Assembly (NCBI RefSeq): GCF_900113055.1 | Contig: NZ_FONZ01000001.1 | Span: 186,001 to 250,000 of the forward strand | DNA: 64,000 nucleotides | DNA from: Flavimobilis marinus | Lineage (GTDB): Bacteria; Actinomycetota; Actinomycetes; Actinomycetales; Cellulomonadaceae | Direction: 5' to 3' | Part shown: positions 21,165-30,445 of the stretch, piece after piece | Layout of the letters: every line of letters starts with the position of its first letter | Numbering within the stretch: the first letter of the stretch is position 1 | Program-made: the position numbers and the translations under genes | The notes under the pieces: generated by a model | The model's input: the letters and a program-made list of their open reading frames with translations, nothing else | What the model was told of the DNA's origin: nothing | The model's database searches: none

Positions 21165-22889
21165 TCAGTCCTTGGCGTCCGCGTAGGAGTCGACGATCGC
21201 GACCGTGACCGGGAACTCGACGCCGGCCTCTCCGGGCGGGCCGAACAGCAGCCGGCCCGCGTCGGCGGCGCTCGCGCGCAGGAGCTCGGCGACCTCGTCC
21301 GCCAGGTGCGCCGGCGTGTGCACCATGACCTCGTCGTGCAGGAAGAACGCCAGGTGCGGTCCGGTGCGGAGGTCGGGGCCGGCCGCCGTGCCGGCAGCCG
21401 CTGCGGGTGCGGCCGCAGCGCCTGCTTCGCGGGTCATTACGTAGAGCCGCTGGCGCAGGATCGCCATCCAGCTCAGCGCCCACTCGGCCGCCGTGCCCTG
21501 CACGATGAAGTTCCGCGTGAACCGGCCCCAGCTGCGCGCACGGGCGAGATCCGCGGGGGTGCCCGTGTTCTCGGACCACTCGCCGCGCGGACCGTCCTCC
21601 TCGGTCGCCCCGGGGCGCGGGGAGGTGCGGCCCAGCCAGGTGGAGACGACGTCGCCGCGCTCGCCCGTGCGTGCGGCCTGCTCGACGAGCCCGATGGCCC
21701 GGGGGAACGCCCGCGTCAGCTGCGGCAGCACCTGACCGGAGACGCCCTGGGTGCCGCCGTACATGGCGCCGAGCATGCCGTACTTGGCGTGGGTGCGGGT
21801 CTCGACCGCGCCCGCGGCGACGATGCCCTCGTACATGTCCGTGGCGCGCCCGGCCGTCGCCATGGCCGCGTCGCCCGACATCGCCGCGAGGATGCGCGGC
21901 TCCAGCTGGGCGGCGTCGGCCACCACGAGCTTCCAGCCGTCGTCGGCGCGCACGGCGTCCCGGACCTGGTGGGGGAGCTGGAGCGCGCCGCCACCGTCGG
22001 ACGCCCAGCGCCCGGTGACCACGCCGCCCGGGACGTAGGTGGGGCGGAACCGCCCGCCGGCGACCCACGTGTCCAGCCAGTGCCAGCCGTTCGCTGACAG
22101 CAGGCGGGACATCTTCTTGTACGCGAGCAGCGGGGCGATGACCGGGTGGTCGACGTCCTTGAGCTCCCAGGACCGGGTGCTGGAGACGCCGAGCCCGGCG
22201 TGCCGCAGCGCCTTGAGGAGCTCGGGACCGGAGTCCGGGTTGAGGTCGGGGGCGTCCAGGAGCGCGCGGACCTCGCGCGCCCGCTCCTCGAGCAGCCGGG
22301 GGCGGTAGCCCGGCGCGGGCCGTGGGCCCAGGAGGTCGGCGAGCAGGGCGTCGTGCACGTCGGCGCGCCACGGGACGCCGGCGGCCGTGAGCTCGGCCGC
22401 GACGAGAGCGCCCGCGGACTCGGCGGCGAGCAGGAGGTTCAGCCGGTTTGCCTCCGCACCCGCGTGCCGGACGGCGTCGAGCTGGGCGCGCAGCTCCACG
22501 AGCGGGTCCAGGCCCGCGTCCGCCGCGGGCACGAGGTCGAAGAGCCCGTCCTGCGTGGCTGCCACCGGGGGACGTGAGCGTGGGGCGTCCCACGCGGACG
22601 GTGGTGACTGGGCGAGCGCGCTGGCCGCCGTGAGCGCGCTGGCGCGCAGGATCGCGTGGCACAGCCGCAGGTCGACGCACCGCTCGACCCGCACCCCAGC
22701 GGCGAGCAGCGGGGGATAGGTGGCTGCGGTGTCGGCCCACACCCAACGGGGCCGGTCCGCCTCGCGCTCGCGGACGCAGCGCGCCAGGGCGTCGGGCGGC
22801 AGGGTGACGCGCCTGGTCTCGGTGCCGGACGCGTCGACGTCGACCAGGACGAGAGCGGCCTCGGCTCCCGGGATGACGACGACGTACAT
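21165..22889 (-). CDS. Family A DNA polymerase without 5' nuclease domain
   Basis: A 574-residue polymerase I relative found in actinobacteria and usually annotated as bifunctional 3'-5' exonuclease/DNA polymerase. Polymerase motif A is ADAAQLEPRILA (catalytic Asp kept; canonical form DYSQIELR), motif B is RTHAKYGMLGAMYGG, and motif C is FFLHDEVMV with the catalytic HDE. The N-terminal 150 residues occupy the exonuclease position, but I cannot see the first Asp-x-Glu exonuclease motif, so proofreading is doubtful. There is no 5'-3' nuclease domain. A role in repair synthesis is likely. The ATG lies six bases after CACACT, suggesting a leaderless mRNA. Confidence 0.82.
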   Translation of the reverse strand: MYVVVIPGAEAALVLVDVDASGTETRRVTLPPDALARCVREREADRPRWVWADTAATYPPLLAAGVRVERCVDLRLCHAILRASALTAASALAQSPPSAWDAPRSRPPVAATQDGLFDLVPAADAGLDPLVELRAQLDAVRHAGAEANRLNLLLAAESAGALVAAELTAAGVPWRADVHDALLADLLGPRPAPGYRPRLLEERAREVRALLDAPDLNPDSGPELLKALRHAGLGVSSTRSWELKDVDHPVIAPLLAYKKMSRLLSANGWHWLDTWVAGGRFRPTYVPGGVVTGRWASDGGGALQLPHQVRDAVRADDGWKLVVADAAQLEPRILAAMSGDAAMATAGRATDMYEGIVAAGAVETRTHAKYGMLGAMYGGTQGVSGQVLPQLTRAFPRAIGLVEQAARTGERGDVVSTWLGRTSPRPGATEEDGPRGEWSENTGTPADLARARSWGRFTRNFIVQGTAAEWALSWMAILRQRLYVMTREAGAAAAPAAAAGTAAGPDLRTGPHLAFFLHDEVMVHTPAHLADEVAELLRASAADAGRLLFGPPGEAGVEFPVTVAIVDSYADAKD

Positions 22890-22895
22890 GGCGTC

Positions 22896-22901
22896 AGTGT
22901 G
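22896..22901 (-). promoter_or_regulatory. -10-like hexamer before polymerase gene
   Basis: CACACT on the minus strand ends six bases before the ATG at 22889, the same spacing as the other leaderless candidates, although position 1 is not T. Confidence 0.35.
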
Positions 22902-22922
22902 TCAGGCGGCGGTGACGCTCCC

Positions 22923-22948
22923 GGCCTCCCGGCCTCCCGGCCTCCCGG
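22923..22948. repeat. Short tandem repeat GGCCTCCC x3
   Basis: Three perfect copies of the octamer GGCCTCCC followed by GG, in the gap between the polymerase gene and surE. No function evident; copy number may vary between strains. Confidence 0.7.
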
Positions 22949-22958
22949 TCGCACCGCG

Positions 22959-23792
22959 TCACGGGCCGGGGGCGGTCCCGTGCGCGACGCCGGCGTCGAC
23001 CGTCGTCGGGCCGTCGTCGTCCTCGAGGTCCGCTCCGGCGAGGTCGAGCTCGGGCAGCTCCGCGTCGGCGAGGAACGCGGGGGCGTGCAGGAGCGTGATC
23101 GTGGCCCACCCGCGCACGAGCATCCCGGCGTCGCTGTCCGGTTCCTGCGCGGCGTCCGTGCCGGCGAACGAGAGCGACAGGTGCTCGTCGTCGAGAGGAT
23201 CGATGTGTGCCTGCACCATGCCGAAGCTCGCGAGCGGGGCCTTGCGCAGGCCGCGCACCCGGTCGAGCGGGCGGTCGGGCACGTTCAGGTTGACCACGCG
23301 CCCAGGGTCGGGATTCGCCAACATCCACGTCAGGACGTGGTCGACGAGGTGCCTGCTGGTGTCCCAGTGCTGCGGGTCGGTCGCGTTGGTCGACACGGCG
23401 AGCGCCGGGATCTGGTGCGTGCTGGCCGTGAACGCGGCGCCCGCGGTGCCCGAGTGCAGGATCGCGTGCCCGGTGTTGGCGCCGCGGTTGATGCCGGACA
23501 GCACGAGGTCCGGCTTGGGCCCGAACCCGTTGAAGGCCGCGAGCAGGGTGATCAGACCCGGGGTGGCGCGCACGCCGTACGACTCGGCGGCGTCCGGCAG
23601 GCCCGGCGGGCGCTCGCGGTTGATGACGAGGCGGCCGTCGGCCTCGGCGCCCATGAGCGACGCGCTCGCACCGGAGGACTCCCGCGCCGGCGCGGCGACC
23701 ACCACCTCGTAGCCCTGGGCGAGTGCAGCCTCGGCGAGCACGGTGAGCCCGGGGGAGTCGATGCCGTCGTCGTTCGTGATCAGTGCGCGCAC
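22959..23792 (-). CDS. surE: 5'/3'-nucleotidase SurE
   Basis: A 277-residue metal-dependent nucleoside monophosphate phosphatase. The metal site TNDDGIDSPG is at residues 6-15, a Ser follows near 40 (ARESSGAS), and SGINRGANTG carries the metal-binding Asn near residue 99. The GTG start has AGGAG upstream. The C-terminal tail beyond about residue 255 is acidic and low in complexity, as in several high-GC SurE proteins. It is followed in the minus direction by the polymerase gene and preceded by a PfkB kinase gene, possibly as one transcript. Confidence 0.92.
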   Translation of the reverse strand: MRALITNDDGIDSPGLTVLAEAALAQGYEVVVAAPARESSGASASLMGAEADGRLVINRERPPGLPDAAESYGVRATPGLITLLAAFNGFGPKPDLVLSGINRGANTGHAILHSGTAGAAFTASTHQIPALAVSTNATDPQHWDTSRHLVDHVLTWMLANPDPGRVVNLNVPDRPLDRVRGLRKAPLASFGMVQAHIDPLDDEHLSLSFAGTDAAQEPDSDAGMLVRGWATITLLHAPAFLADAELPELDLAGADLEDDDGPTTVDAGVAHGTAPGP

Positions 23793-23843
23793 GATGTCTC
23801 CTGTCGGTCGGCTGTCGGCGGTCGTCGCCGTCGCGGGCGTGGT

Positions 23844-24782
23844 CTAGAGCGGGGTGACCTCGACCTCGGCGGTGAATCTCTCGATCTGGTCGCCCCGTCC
23901 CGTCCCGAGGCCGCGGCGCGTGACGTTGAGCGCGCCGGCCGCGGCGCCGAGGCGCGCGGCCTCGGCGAGGGTCAGGCCCCGGGCCAGGCCGACGGCGATG
24001 CCCGCGGTCATCGAGTCGCCCGCCCCGCGATGGTCGGCGGTGCTCACCTCGGGGGTCGTGATGGCGGACGCGCCGTCGGCGTCGACGGCGAGGGACGCTC
24101 CGCTGGCCCGGGAGACGACGACGCCACCGAGGCCACCGTCCACGAGCGCCCGCGCGGCCGCGAGCAGCGAGTCCTGCTCGTCGTCGTCGGCGAACCCGCC
24201 CTCGACGAGCTCGTCGTCGCTCATCTTCAGGACGCAGCCCTCGACCTCGAGCAGTGCTCGCGCCTGGTCGCCCGAGAGATCGGCGACGACGGTGTGGCCC
24301 GCGGCGCGCAGGTCGGACGCGAGTCGCTCGAAGAAGTCGGCGGGAACGCCCTTGGGCTCCTCGGTCCCGGTGAGGATGCAGACGCCGGCGTCGAGCGCGG
24401 TCACGAGCGCGGTGCCGTAGAGGTCGTCGAGGGCGTGCCGATCGAGCACCGGGCCGGGCATGCGGGCGATCTCGGTGCGCTCGCCGTCGCGACGGTCGTG
24501 GACGTAGGCGCCGTTGGCCGGGCCCGGGGTGGGCCGGACGTCCAGCCCTTCCTCGCGGGCGAGGTGGGCGGTGACCGAGCCGGTCTCGCCGCCGAACGGT
24601 CCGCACACGGTGACCTCGGCGCCGAGCGACTCCGCCATGCGCGCGAGCCAGATGCCCTGGCCGCCCGGGTGCACGTGCACCTCCGGGACGTCCTTGTCCG
24701 GCCCGCCGCCCTCGATCGTGACGGTCAGCAGCGGCTCGGGCGCGAACACGAAGACCTGCACCGGCGTCGTCGTCTTTCCCAT
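23844..24782 (-). CDS. PfkB-family sugar kinase
   Basis: A 312-residue ribokinase-fold kinase most like 1-phosphofructokinase or tagatose-6-phosphate kinases (LTVTIEGG start, PGGQGIWLAR). The catalytic motif GAGDSMTAG is at 253-261, with Asp256 the predicted base, and the anion hole is intact. The substrate is uncertain: no PTS gene is adjacent, so fructose 1-phosphate is not supported by context. TACGCT eight bases before the ATG suggests a nearly leaderless mRNA. It lies 51 bp upstream of surE in the same direction. Confidence 0.8.
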   Translation of the reverse strand: MGKTTTPVQVFVFAPEPLLTVTIEGGGPDKDVPEVHVHPGGQGIWLARMAESLGAEVTVCGPFGGETGSVTAHLAREEGLDVRPTPGPANGAYVHDRRDGERTEIARMPGPVLDRHALDDLYGTALVTALDAGVCILTGTEEPKGVPADFFERLASDLRAAGHTVVADLSGDQARALLEVEGCVLKMSDDELVEGGFADDDEQDSLLAAARALVDGGLGGVVVSRASGASLAVDADGASAITTPEVSTADHRGAGDSMTAGIAVGLARGLTLAEAARLGAAAGALNVTRRGLGTGRGDQIERFTAEVEVTPL

Positions 24783-24835
24783 ACGTCCCGAGCGTAGGTG
24801 GGGTCGGCCCAGCGCGCGCCCCGAGAGCCGGAGGG

Positions 24836-25231
24836 TCAGTCCGGCATCAGGCGGGAGCGGATCAGGAACCGCTTGCCCTCGGGTGCCTCGACGCTGAACC
24901 CGGCGCCGCGGCCGTCGACGACGTCCACGGTCAGGTGGGTGTGGCGCCAGTACACGAACTGCTCGGCCGACATCCAGAAGTCGATCTGCTGCGGCTCACC
25001 CGCGTCCGCGGGCGCGATGTCGAAGCGCGCCAGCAGGACGTCCGCGTCCGAGGTCAGGAAGTCGCCCGCCGGATAGCACATGGGTGACGAGCCGTCGCAG
25101 CAGCCCCCGGACTGGTGGAACATCAGCGGGCCGTGCTTTTCCCACAGGGTGCGCAGGAGCGCGACTGCCTCGTCCGTCATCGCGACGCGTGAGTCCGTCT
25201 CGCCGTCCACCACGACGTCTCCGTCGATCAT
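24836..25231 (-). CDS. DUF779 domain protein
   Basis: A 131-residue protein with the DUF779 signature FHQSGGCCDGSSPMCYP (residues about 38-54) and the segment DFWMSAEQFVYWRHT. DUF779 genes are commonly found next to aldehyde dehydrogenase genes, and that is so here, where an ald gene lies immediately upstream across a hairpin. The clustered Cys residues suggest metal or Fe-S binding, but the function is unknown. The ATG at 25231 starts a typical N-terminus; the reading frame stays open further upstream antisense to nothing conserved, so the longer form is rejected. Confidence 0.85.
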   Translation of the reverse strand: MIDGDVVVDGETDSRVAMTDEAVALLRTLWEKHGPLMFHQSGGCCDGSSPMCYPAGDFLTSDADVLLARFDIAPADAGEPQQIDFWMSAEQFVYWRHTHLTVDVVDGRGAGFSVEAPEGKRFLIRSRLMPD

Positions 25232-25266
25232 GAGCGTGCCTTCCGTCGTCGTCGTCCCTCTCCCAC

Positions 25267-25319
25267 CCGGGATTGCGCAGAATCTGTTGCTGATCGCAGC
25301 AGATTCTGCACAATCCCGG
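25267..25319. repeat. Long intergenic hairpin C (20-bp arms, one mismatch)
   Basis: Arms at 25267-25286 and 25300-25319 are complementary over 20 bp except for one C/A mismatch, and pairing continues inward through TGC/GCA to a 5-base loop. It lies between ald and the DUF779 gene, both on the minus strand, and may attenuate or end the ald transcript. Confidence 0.7.
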
Positions 25320-25365
25320 AGGCGGGGTTGAGGGGGTGAGGGAGGGGATCGGGCCGGGTCCGGGC

Positions 25366-26889
25366 CTAGAAGAACCCGAGGGCGCTCTCCGAGTAGCTGA
25401 CCAGGAGGTTCTTGGTCTGCTGGTAGTGGGACAGGGCGTGCTTGGAGTTCTCGCGCCCGATGCCGGACGACTTGTAGCCGCCGAACGCCGCACCCGCGGG
25501 GTACGCGTGGTAGTTGTTCACCCACACGCGCCCGGCCTGGATGTCGCGGCCCGCGCGGTAGGCGATGTTGCCGTTGCGGGACCACACGCCTGCGCCGAGC
25601 CCGTACAGGGTCTCGTTGGCGAGCGCGATGCCGTCGGCGTAGTCCGTGAAGCGCGTGACGGCCACGACGGGGCCGAAGATCTCCTCCTGGAACACCCGCA
25701 TCGAGTTCTGCCCCTCGAAGACGGTGGGCGCGACGTAGAACCCGTCGGTGAGGTCGCCGCCGAGGTCGACGCGCTCCCCGCCGATCGCGATGCTCGCGCC
25801 CTCCTGCTTGCCGATGTCGATGTAGCTGAGGATCTTCTCGAGCTGGTCGTTGGACGCCTGGGCGCCGACCTGGGTGTTCGTGTCGAGCGGGTTGCCCTGG
25901 ATGATCTTGCCCGTGCGGTCGAGGGCGTCGCTCAGGAACGAGTCGTAGATGGACTCCTGGATGAGCGAGCGGCTCGGGCAGGTGCACACCTCGCCCTGGT
26001 TGAACGCGAAGAGCACGAAGCCTTCCTGCGCCTTGTCGTAGTAGGCGTCCTTGGCGTCCGCGACGTCCGCGAAGAAGAGGTTGGGGCTCTTGCCGCCGAG
26101 CTCGACCGTGGAGGGGATGAGGTTGGCGCTCGCGTACTGCAGGATCAGGCGGCCCGTGGTGGTCTCGCCGGTGAAGGCGATCTTGCGGATCCGCTTGGAC
26201 GACGCGAGCGGCTTGCCCGCCTCCAGCCCGAACCCGTTGACGACGTTCACGACGCCGGGCGGCAGCACGCCCGCGAGCAGCTCCATCAGCACGAGGATCG
26301 ACACCGGCGTCTGCTCCGCGGGCTTGAGCACGATCGCGTTGCCGGCCGCGAGCGCGGGCGCCAGCTTCCAGGTCGCCATGAGCAGCGGGAAGTTCCAGGG
26401 GATGATCTGCCCGACGACGCCCAGCGGCTCGGCGTAGTGGTAGGCCACCGTGTCCCCGTCGAGCTCGGTGAACTCGCCCTCCTGGGAGCGGATGACCGAG
26501 GCGAAGTACCGGAAGTGGTCGGCGGCCAGCGGCAGGTCGGCGTTGAGGGGCTCGCGGATGGCCTTGCCGTTGTCCCAGGTCTCGGCGACGGCGAGCATCT
26601 CGCGGTTCGCGTCGATCACGTCGGCCACCTTGTTGAGCACGGCGGCGCGCTCGGTGGTGCTGGTCTTGCCCCAGGCGGGGGCGGCCTTGTGCGCGGCGTC
26701 GAGCGCGGCCTCGATGTCCTCGGCGGTGCCGCGGGCGACCTCGGCGAACGGCCTGCCGGTGACCGGCGAGATGTCCTCGAAGTACTGGCCCTGCACGGGC
26801 TTGACCCACTCGCCGCCGATCCAGTGCTCGTAGCGCGGCTTGAAGGTGACCAGGGAGTCCGGGGTCCCCGGAGGTGCGTAGACGGTCAT
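25366..26889 (-). CDS. Aldehyde dehydrogenase (acetaldehyde type)
   Basis: A 507-residue NAD-dependent aldehyde dehydrogenase of the ExaC/AldA group. It has the catalytic Cys in EVCTCPSR near residue 303, the general-base Glu in [10 protein letters not shown] near 265, and IPWNFPLLM for cofactor binding. The C-terminal [19 protein letters not shown] is typical of this group. The ATG has AAGGAG upstream. The neighbours, a GAF-domain AcoR-like regulator and a DUF779 gene, match the usual arrangement for acetaldehyde or alcohol oxidation. Substrate assignment is by family and context. Confidence 0.9.
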   Translation of the reverse strand: MTVYAPPGTPDSLVTFKPRYEHWIGGEWVKPVQGQYFEDISPVTGRPFAEVARGTAEDIEAALDAAHKAAPAWGKTSTTERAAVLNKVADVIDANREMLAVAETWDNGKAIREPLNADLPLAADHFRYFASVIRSQEGEFTELDGDTVAYHYAEPLGVVGQIIPWNFPLLMATWKLAPALAAGNAIVLKPAEQTPVSILVLMELLAGVLPPGVVNVVNGFGLEAGKPLASSKRIRKIAFTGETTTGRLILQYASANLIPSTVELGGKSPNLFFADVADAKDAYYDKAQEGFVLFAFNQGEVCTCPSRSLIQESIYDSFLSDALDRTGKIIQGNPLDTNTQVGAQASNDQLEKILSYIDIGKQEGASIAIGGERVDLGGDLTDGFYVAPTVFEGQNSMRVFQEEIFGPVVAVTRFTDYADGIALANETLYGLGAGVWSRNGNIAYRAGRDIQAGRVWVNNYHAYPAGAAFGGYKSSGIGRENSKHALSHYQQTKNLLVSYSESALGFF

Positions 26890-26921
26890 GTCGCTCCTTT
26901 GACGTCGTTGTCAGGTGAGCG

Positions 26922-26981
26922 CCTCGAGTGCTCGAGGGGCGTGCCATCGACGGTAGGTCGCACGAGGTTGCGTCCGGTTGC
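26922..26981 (-). promoter_or_regulatory. ald promoter with repeats
   Basis: On the minus strand, two GCAACC direct repeats (26981-26976 and 26971-26966, period 10) overlap the expected -35 of a -10 box TACCGT (26955-26950). Just downstream, CCTCGAG and CTCGAGG form a perfect inverted repeat with a 2-base spacer (26922-26937). Activator and repressor sites of the adjacent GAF-domain regulator are plausible. Confidence 0.45.
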
Positions 26982-27009
26982 ATCGCGGGACGAAGGTCCC
27001 TTGCCTGCC

Positions 27010-28275
27010 TCAGGCGAGCTCGGACTCGATGCTCTGGAGGTGCGCGACGACGGCGGCGCGCTTGGGAGAACGGGCCGGGAGGAGCCGCAGGCACAGCCGC
27101 CAGAGCTCGACGTCGTACCGGCCCTCGTCGGTGCGGGCGTAGGTCAGGACCGTGTCGACGCCCGCGTCCGTGAGCACGGTCTCGCGCAGGCACGCGCTCA
27201 CCTCGGCACGGAGCGCCTGGATGCCCGGCGCGGTCGACCCGGGCAGCACCGGGCCCGGGTAGCTGCCGAGCGCGACGCGGTGCGCGCCGCGCTCGCAGAA
27301 CGTCAGCACCCGGTGGGCGTCGAGGTCGATCGGCGCCGCCAGCCGGTAGGGCCGCGACGCCGGCGCCAGCCCGGGCGCGACGGCGTCGAGCACGCGCCGC
27401 AGCCGGACGATCTCGGCACGCAGGGTCATGACGGCGTCGTCGCGTCCGTACACGGCGTGGGCGAGCGCGTCGGCGGAGAGCCCGCCGCGGTGGTGCGCCA
27501 GCAGCGCGAGGATCTCCGCGTGCCGGGTGCTGAGCTCGACGGCGCGCTCTCCGCAGCGCAGGAGCCCGCGCTCGCGGCCGAGCACAGCCAGGGAGACCTC
27601 GGCGGTGGGTTTGTCCGCCGGCCGGCGGACAGCGCTGTCGCGCCGGGAGACCGTGGGGCGCGCCAGGGCGCGCAGCGCGAGCTCGGCCTCGACGGCGGCG
27701 ACGGTCGCCTCGAGGAGGGGGAGGGTGACGGGGCCGACGGCGTCGGGCCCGCCGGTGATGTCGATGACGCCGACGACGCTCCCGCTCGCCCGGTCGCGGA
27801 CCGGGACCGCGCTGCAGCTCCACGGGTGCACGACGCGGGCGTAGTGCTCCTCGCGATGGATCTGCACGCTGCGTCCCAGCACGAGCGCCGTCCCGGGAGC
27901 GCTCGTGCCTGCGGCGGCCTCGGACCAGTCGGCGCCGGCGACGAAGGCCATGCGCTCGGCCTTGCGACGCAGGCTCCGGTCGCCGTCGACCCACAGCAGC
28001 CTGCCGGTCTGGTCCCCGATGGCGACGACGAGCCCGGCGTCGAGCGTGTGCCGCACGAGGAGATCGTGGATCACGGGGAGGACACCGGCCAGCGGGTGCT
28101 CGGCGCGGTGCAGCTCCAGGTCGCCCTCGGACAGGACGCGGTCGGGGACGGCGTCCGGGTCGAGACGGTAGGCCGACGAGCGCAGCCACGACTCCGCCAC
28201 GAGAGGGCGCAGGCTCCGCTGCTCGGCGGGGCTCGGCACGGCCGGGACAGGCACCACGGCGGAACCCCCGATCAT
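27010..28275 (-). CDS. GAF-domain transcriptional regulator (AcoR-like sensor)
   Basis: A 421-residue regulator. The N-terminal half resembles the AcoR-type sensor: VAESWLRSSAYRLDP, a GAF-like domain, AAAGTSAPGTALVLGR and VHPWSCSAVPVRDRASG. Unlike AcoR there is no sigma-54 AAA+ domain; the C-terminal half has an OmpR-like winged helix (LSTRHAEILALLAHHRGGL, MTLRAEIVRLRRVL) and a helical tail. It lies 120 bp upstream of ald on the same strand and probably activates it in response to an aldehyde or alcohol cue (inference). The ATG is at the conserved distance from the first domain. Confidence 0.8.
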   Translation of the reverse strand: MIGGSAVVPVPAVPSPAEQRSLRPLVAESWLRSSAYRLDPDAVPDRVLSEGDLELHRAEHPLAGVLPVIHDLLVRHTLDAGLVVAIGDQTGRLLWVDGDRSLRRKAERMAFVAGADWSEAAAGTSAPGTALVLGRSVQIHREEHYARVVHPWSCSAVPVRDRASGSVVGVIDITGGPDAVGPVTLPLLEATVAAVEAELALRALARPTVSRRDSAVRRPADKPTAEVSLAVLGRERGLLRCGERAVELSTRHAEILALLAHHRGGLSADALAHAVYGRDDAVMTLRAEIVRLRRVLDAVAPGLAPASRPYRLAAPIDLDAHRVLTFCERGAHRVALGSYPGPVLPGSTAPGIQALRAEVSACLRETVLTDAGVDTVLTYARTDEGRYDVELWRLCLRLLPARSPKRAAVVAHLQSIESELA

Positions 28276-28410
28276 CGTTGGTCGGCAGACCCGGCCAGGC
28301 TATCCGAGCCCGAGGTCCGTGCCCACCCACGCGCCCGGCTGCCCCGCCCGCCCGCCCGCCCGCCCCCGCCCACCCCGCGTCTCTTCTCTGCGCGAGCCCC
28401 GCCCGCTCTG

Positions 28411-28453
28411 AGAGCACACTCCTGACCGGCTCAACCGGACAGGAGTGTGCTCT
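28411..28453. repeat. Long intergenic hairpin D1 (19-bp arms, A/A mismatch)
   Basis: Arms at 28411-28429 and 28435-28453 are complementary over 19 bp except for an A/A mismatch at arm position 15, around the loop CTCAA. It begins 34 bp past the pckG stop, so it can act as its terminator. A near-identical copy, with the same mismatch, lies at 51441-51483. Confidence 0.85.
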
Positions 28454-28486
28454 GTTGCGGAGTGCGGAGCGGACGGGCGCGGAGCG

Positions 28487-30334
28487 TCAGGCCTGGAGAC
28501 GGGAGCGGAGCGCGCGCAGCTCGTCACGCATCGCACCGGGGAGCCGGGCGCCGAACGTGTCGAAGAACTGCTCCGTGAGGTCGGCCTCGGCGAGCCAGGA
28601 CTCCTCGTCCACCGCGAAGAGCTCGTCGAGCGCGCCGTCGGGCAGGTCGAGGTCGTCCGTGCGCAGCGCACCGGGGGCGGGCACGATCCCGACGGGAGTC
28701 TCGACGCCGGCGACCCCCTCGTCGTCGTCGCCCGCCCGTGCGAGCGTGCGCCGGGCGATCCACTCGATCACCCGGGAGTTCTCGCCGAAGCCCGGCCACA
28801 GGAAGCCGCCGTCGGAGCCCTTGCGGAACCAGTTGACCTGGAAGACCAGCGGGCGCTTGTCGGCCGAGATCCCGGCGCCGACCTCGAGCCAGTGCGCCCA
28901 GTGGTCCGCCATGTTGTAGCCGCAGAACGGCAGCATCGCGAAGGGGTCGCGCCGCAGCGCGCCCACGGTGCCCTCCGCCGCGGCCGTCTGCTCGGAGGAG
29001 ATCGTGGCGCCCATGAAGACGCCGTGCTCCCACGACAGCGCCTGCGCCACGAGCGGCACGTTGGTGGCGCGCCGGCCGCCGAAGATGATCGCGTCGATCG
29101 GCACGCCGGCCGGGTCGTCCCAGACGTCCGCGATCGACGGGCACTGCGCGGCGGCCACCGTGAACCGAGAGTTAGGGTGCGCGGCGGGCGTTCCGGCGTC
29201 GGGCGTCCAGTCCTGCCCGAGCCAGTCCGTCAGGTGCGCCGGCGGGGTGTCGGTGAGGCCCTCCCACCACACGTCGCCGTCGTCCGTGAGGGCAACGTTC
29301 GTGAAGATCGTGTCGTGCGTGAGCGTCGCGATCGCCGTCGGGTTGGTCGTGTGCCCCGTGCCGGGCGCGACGCCGAAGAACCCCGCCTCCGGGTTGATGG
29401 CGCGCAGCGTGCCGTCCGGGCCGCGACGCAGCCACGCGATGTCGTCGCCGACGGTCTCGACCGTCCAGCCCGGGATCGTCGGGCGCAGCATCGCGAGGTT
29501 GGTCTTGCCGCACGCCGACGGGAAAGCCGCCGCGAGGTGGAACGCGCGCCCCTCGGGCGAGGTCGCGCGGATGATCAGCATGTGCTCGGCCAGCCAGCCC
29601 TCGTCCCGGGCGATCGCCGAGGCGATCCGGAGCGCGAAGCACTTCTTGCCCAGCAGCGCGTTGCCGCCGTACCCCGAGCCGTAGGACCAGATCTCGCGCG
29701 TCTCGGGGAACTGGACGATGTACTTCGTCGGGCTGCACGGCCACGGGACGTCCACCGCCCCGTCGGCCAGGGGAGCGCCCACGCTGTGCACGGCCGGGAC
29801 GAACGGGGCGCCCGCGTCGATGAGCTCGAGGACCTCGTCGCTGACCCGCGTCATGAGGTGCATGCTCACGACGACGTACGGGGAGTCGGTGATCTCGATC
29901 CCGACCTGGGACAGCGGGCCGCCGACGGGGCCCATGGAGAACGGGATGACGTACATGGTGCGGCCCCGCATCGCGCCGTCGAACACCCCGCGCAGCTCGG
30001 AGCGCATCTCGGCCGGCGCGCGCCAGTTGTTCGTCGGGCCGGCGTCGGCCTCGGTGCGCGAGCAGATGAACGTGCGGGACTCGACGCGCGCGACGTCGTC
30101 GGGATCCGACCGTGCCAGGAAGCTGCCGTGGCGGAGGTCCGGGTTGAGGGGGATCAGTGTGCCCTGGTCGACCATGAGGCGCTCGAGCTCGCGGCGCTCC
30201 TCGGGCGACCCGTCGCACCACACGACCTCGTCCGGGCGGGTCAGCGCCGCGACGGCGTCGACCCACGCGCGGGCGGACCCTCCAGGCAGGGGCGCGGCGG
30301 GCAGGGAGGGGGACTCGAGCAGCGACGTCATCAT
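28487..30334 (-). CDS. pckG: Phosphoenolpyruvate carboxykinase (GTP)
   Basis: A 615-residue GTP-dependent PEPCK that converts oxaloacetate to PEP in gluconeogenesis. The P-loop [13 protein letters not shown] is near residues 271-283, the PEPCK-specific [12 protein letters not shown] lies downstream, and the substrate region includes [12 protein letters not shown] and [13 protein letters not shown]. The length fits the GTP family rather than the ATP family. Two consecutive ATGs open the gene (30334 and 30331). It is divergent from a RamB-like regulator over 111 bp and ends just before hairpin D1. Confidence 0.96.
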   Translation of the reverse strand: MMTSLLESPSLPAAPLPGGSARAWVDAVAALTRPDEVVWCDGSPEERRELERLMVDQGTLIPLNPDLRHGSFLARSDPDDVARVESRTFICSRTEADAGPTNNWRAPAEMRSELRGVFDGAMRGRTMYVIPFSMGPVGGPLSQVGIEITDSPYVVVSMHLMTRVSDEVLELIDAGAPFVPAVHSVGAPLADGAVDVPWPCSPTKYIVQFPETREIWSYGSGYGGNALLGKKCFALRIASAIARDEGWLAEHMLIIRATSPEGRAFHLAAAFPSACGKTNLAMLRPTIPGWTVETVGDDIAWLRRGPDGTLRAINPEAGFFGVAPGTGHTTNPTAIATLTHDTIFTNVALTDDGDVWWEGLTDTPPAHLTDWLGQDWTPDAGTPAAHPNSRFTVAAAQCPSIADVWDDPAGVPIDAIIFGGRRATNVPLVAQALSWEHGVFMGATISSEQTAAAEGTVGALRRDPFAMLPFCGYNMADHWAHWLEVGAGISADKRPLVFQVNWFRKGSDGGFLWPGFGENSRVIEWIARRTLARAGDDDEGVAGVETPVGIVPAPGALRTDDLDLPDGALDELFAVDEESWLAEADLTEQFFDTFGARLPGAMRDELRALRSRLQA

Positions 30335-30445
30335 CGGTTCCGATCTTCTCGGGGTTCGGCTTGTCTTCACTCTGGCCCCGGTGGTAGACCGTCTTCTAGC
30401 GCAACGATGCGTCAAGAACGGACGATCTTTCCAGGAGATGAAGCC

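Noticed and set aside
24836-28417. A single 1193-codon minus-strand frame that would fuse the DUF779 protein to a long upstream region
   Set aside because: Only the last 131 codons resemble a protein. The rest is out of frame with the ald and regulator genes, which have strong motifs of their own.
30335-30445. A RamB consensus operator in the pckG/ramB divergent region
   Set aside because: I looked for the known A/T-rich RamB half-site (TTTGCAAA-like) and saw no convincing match.
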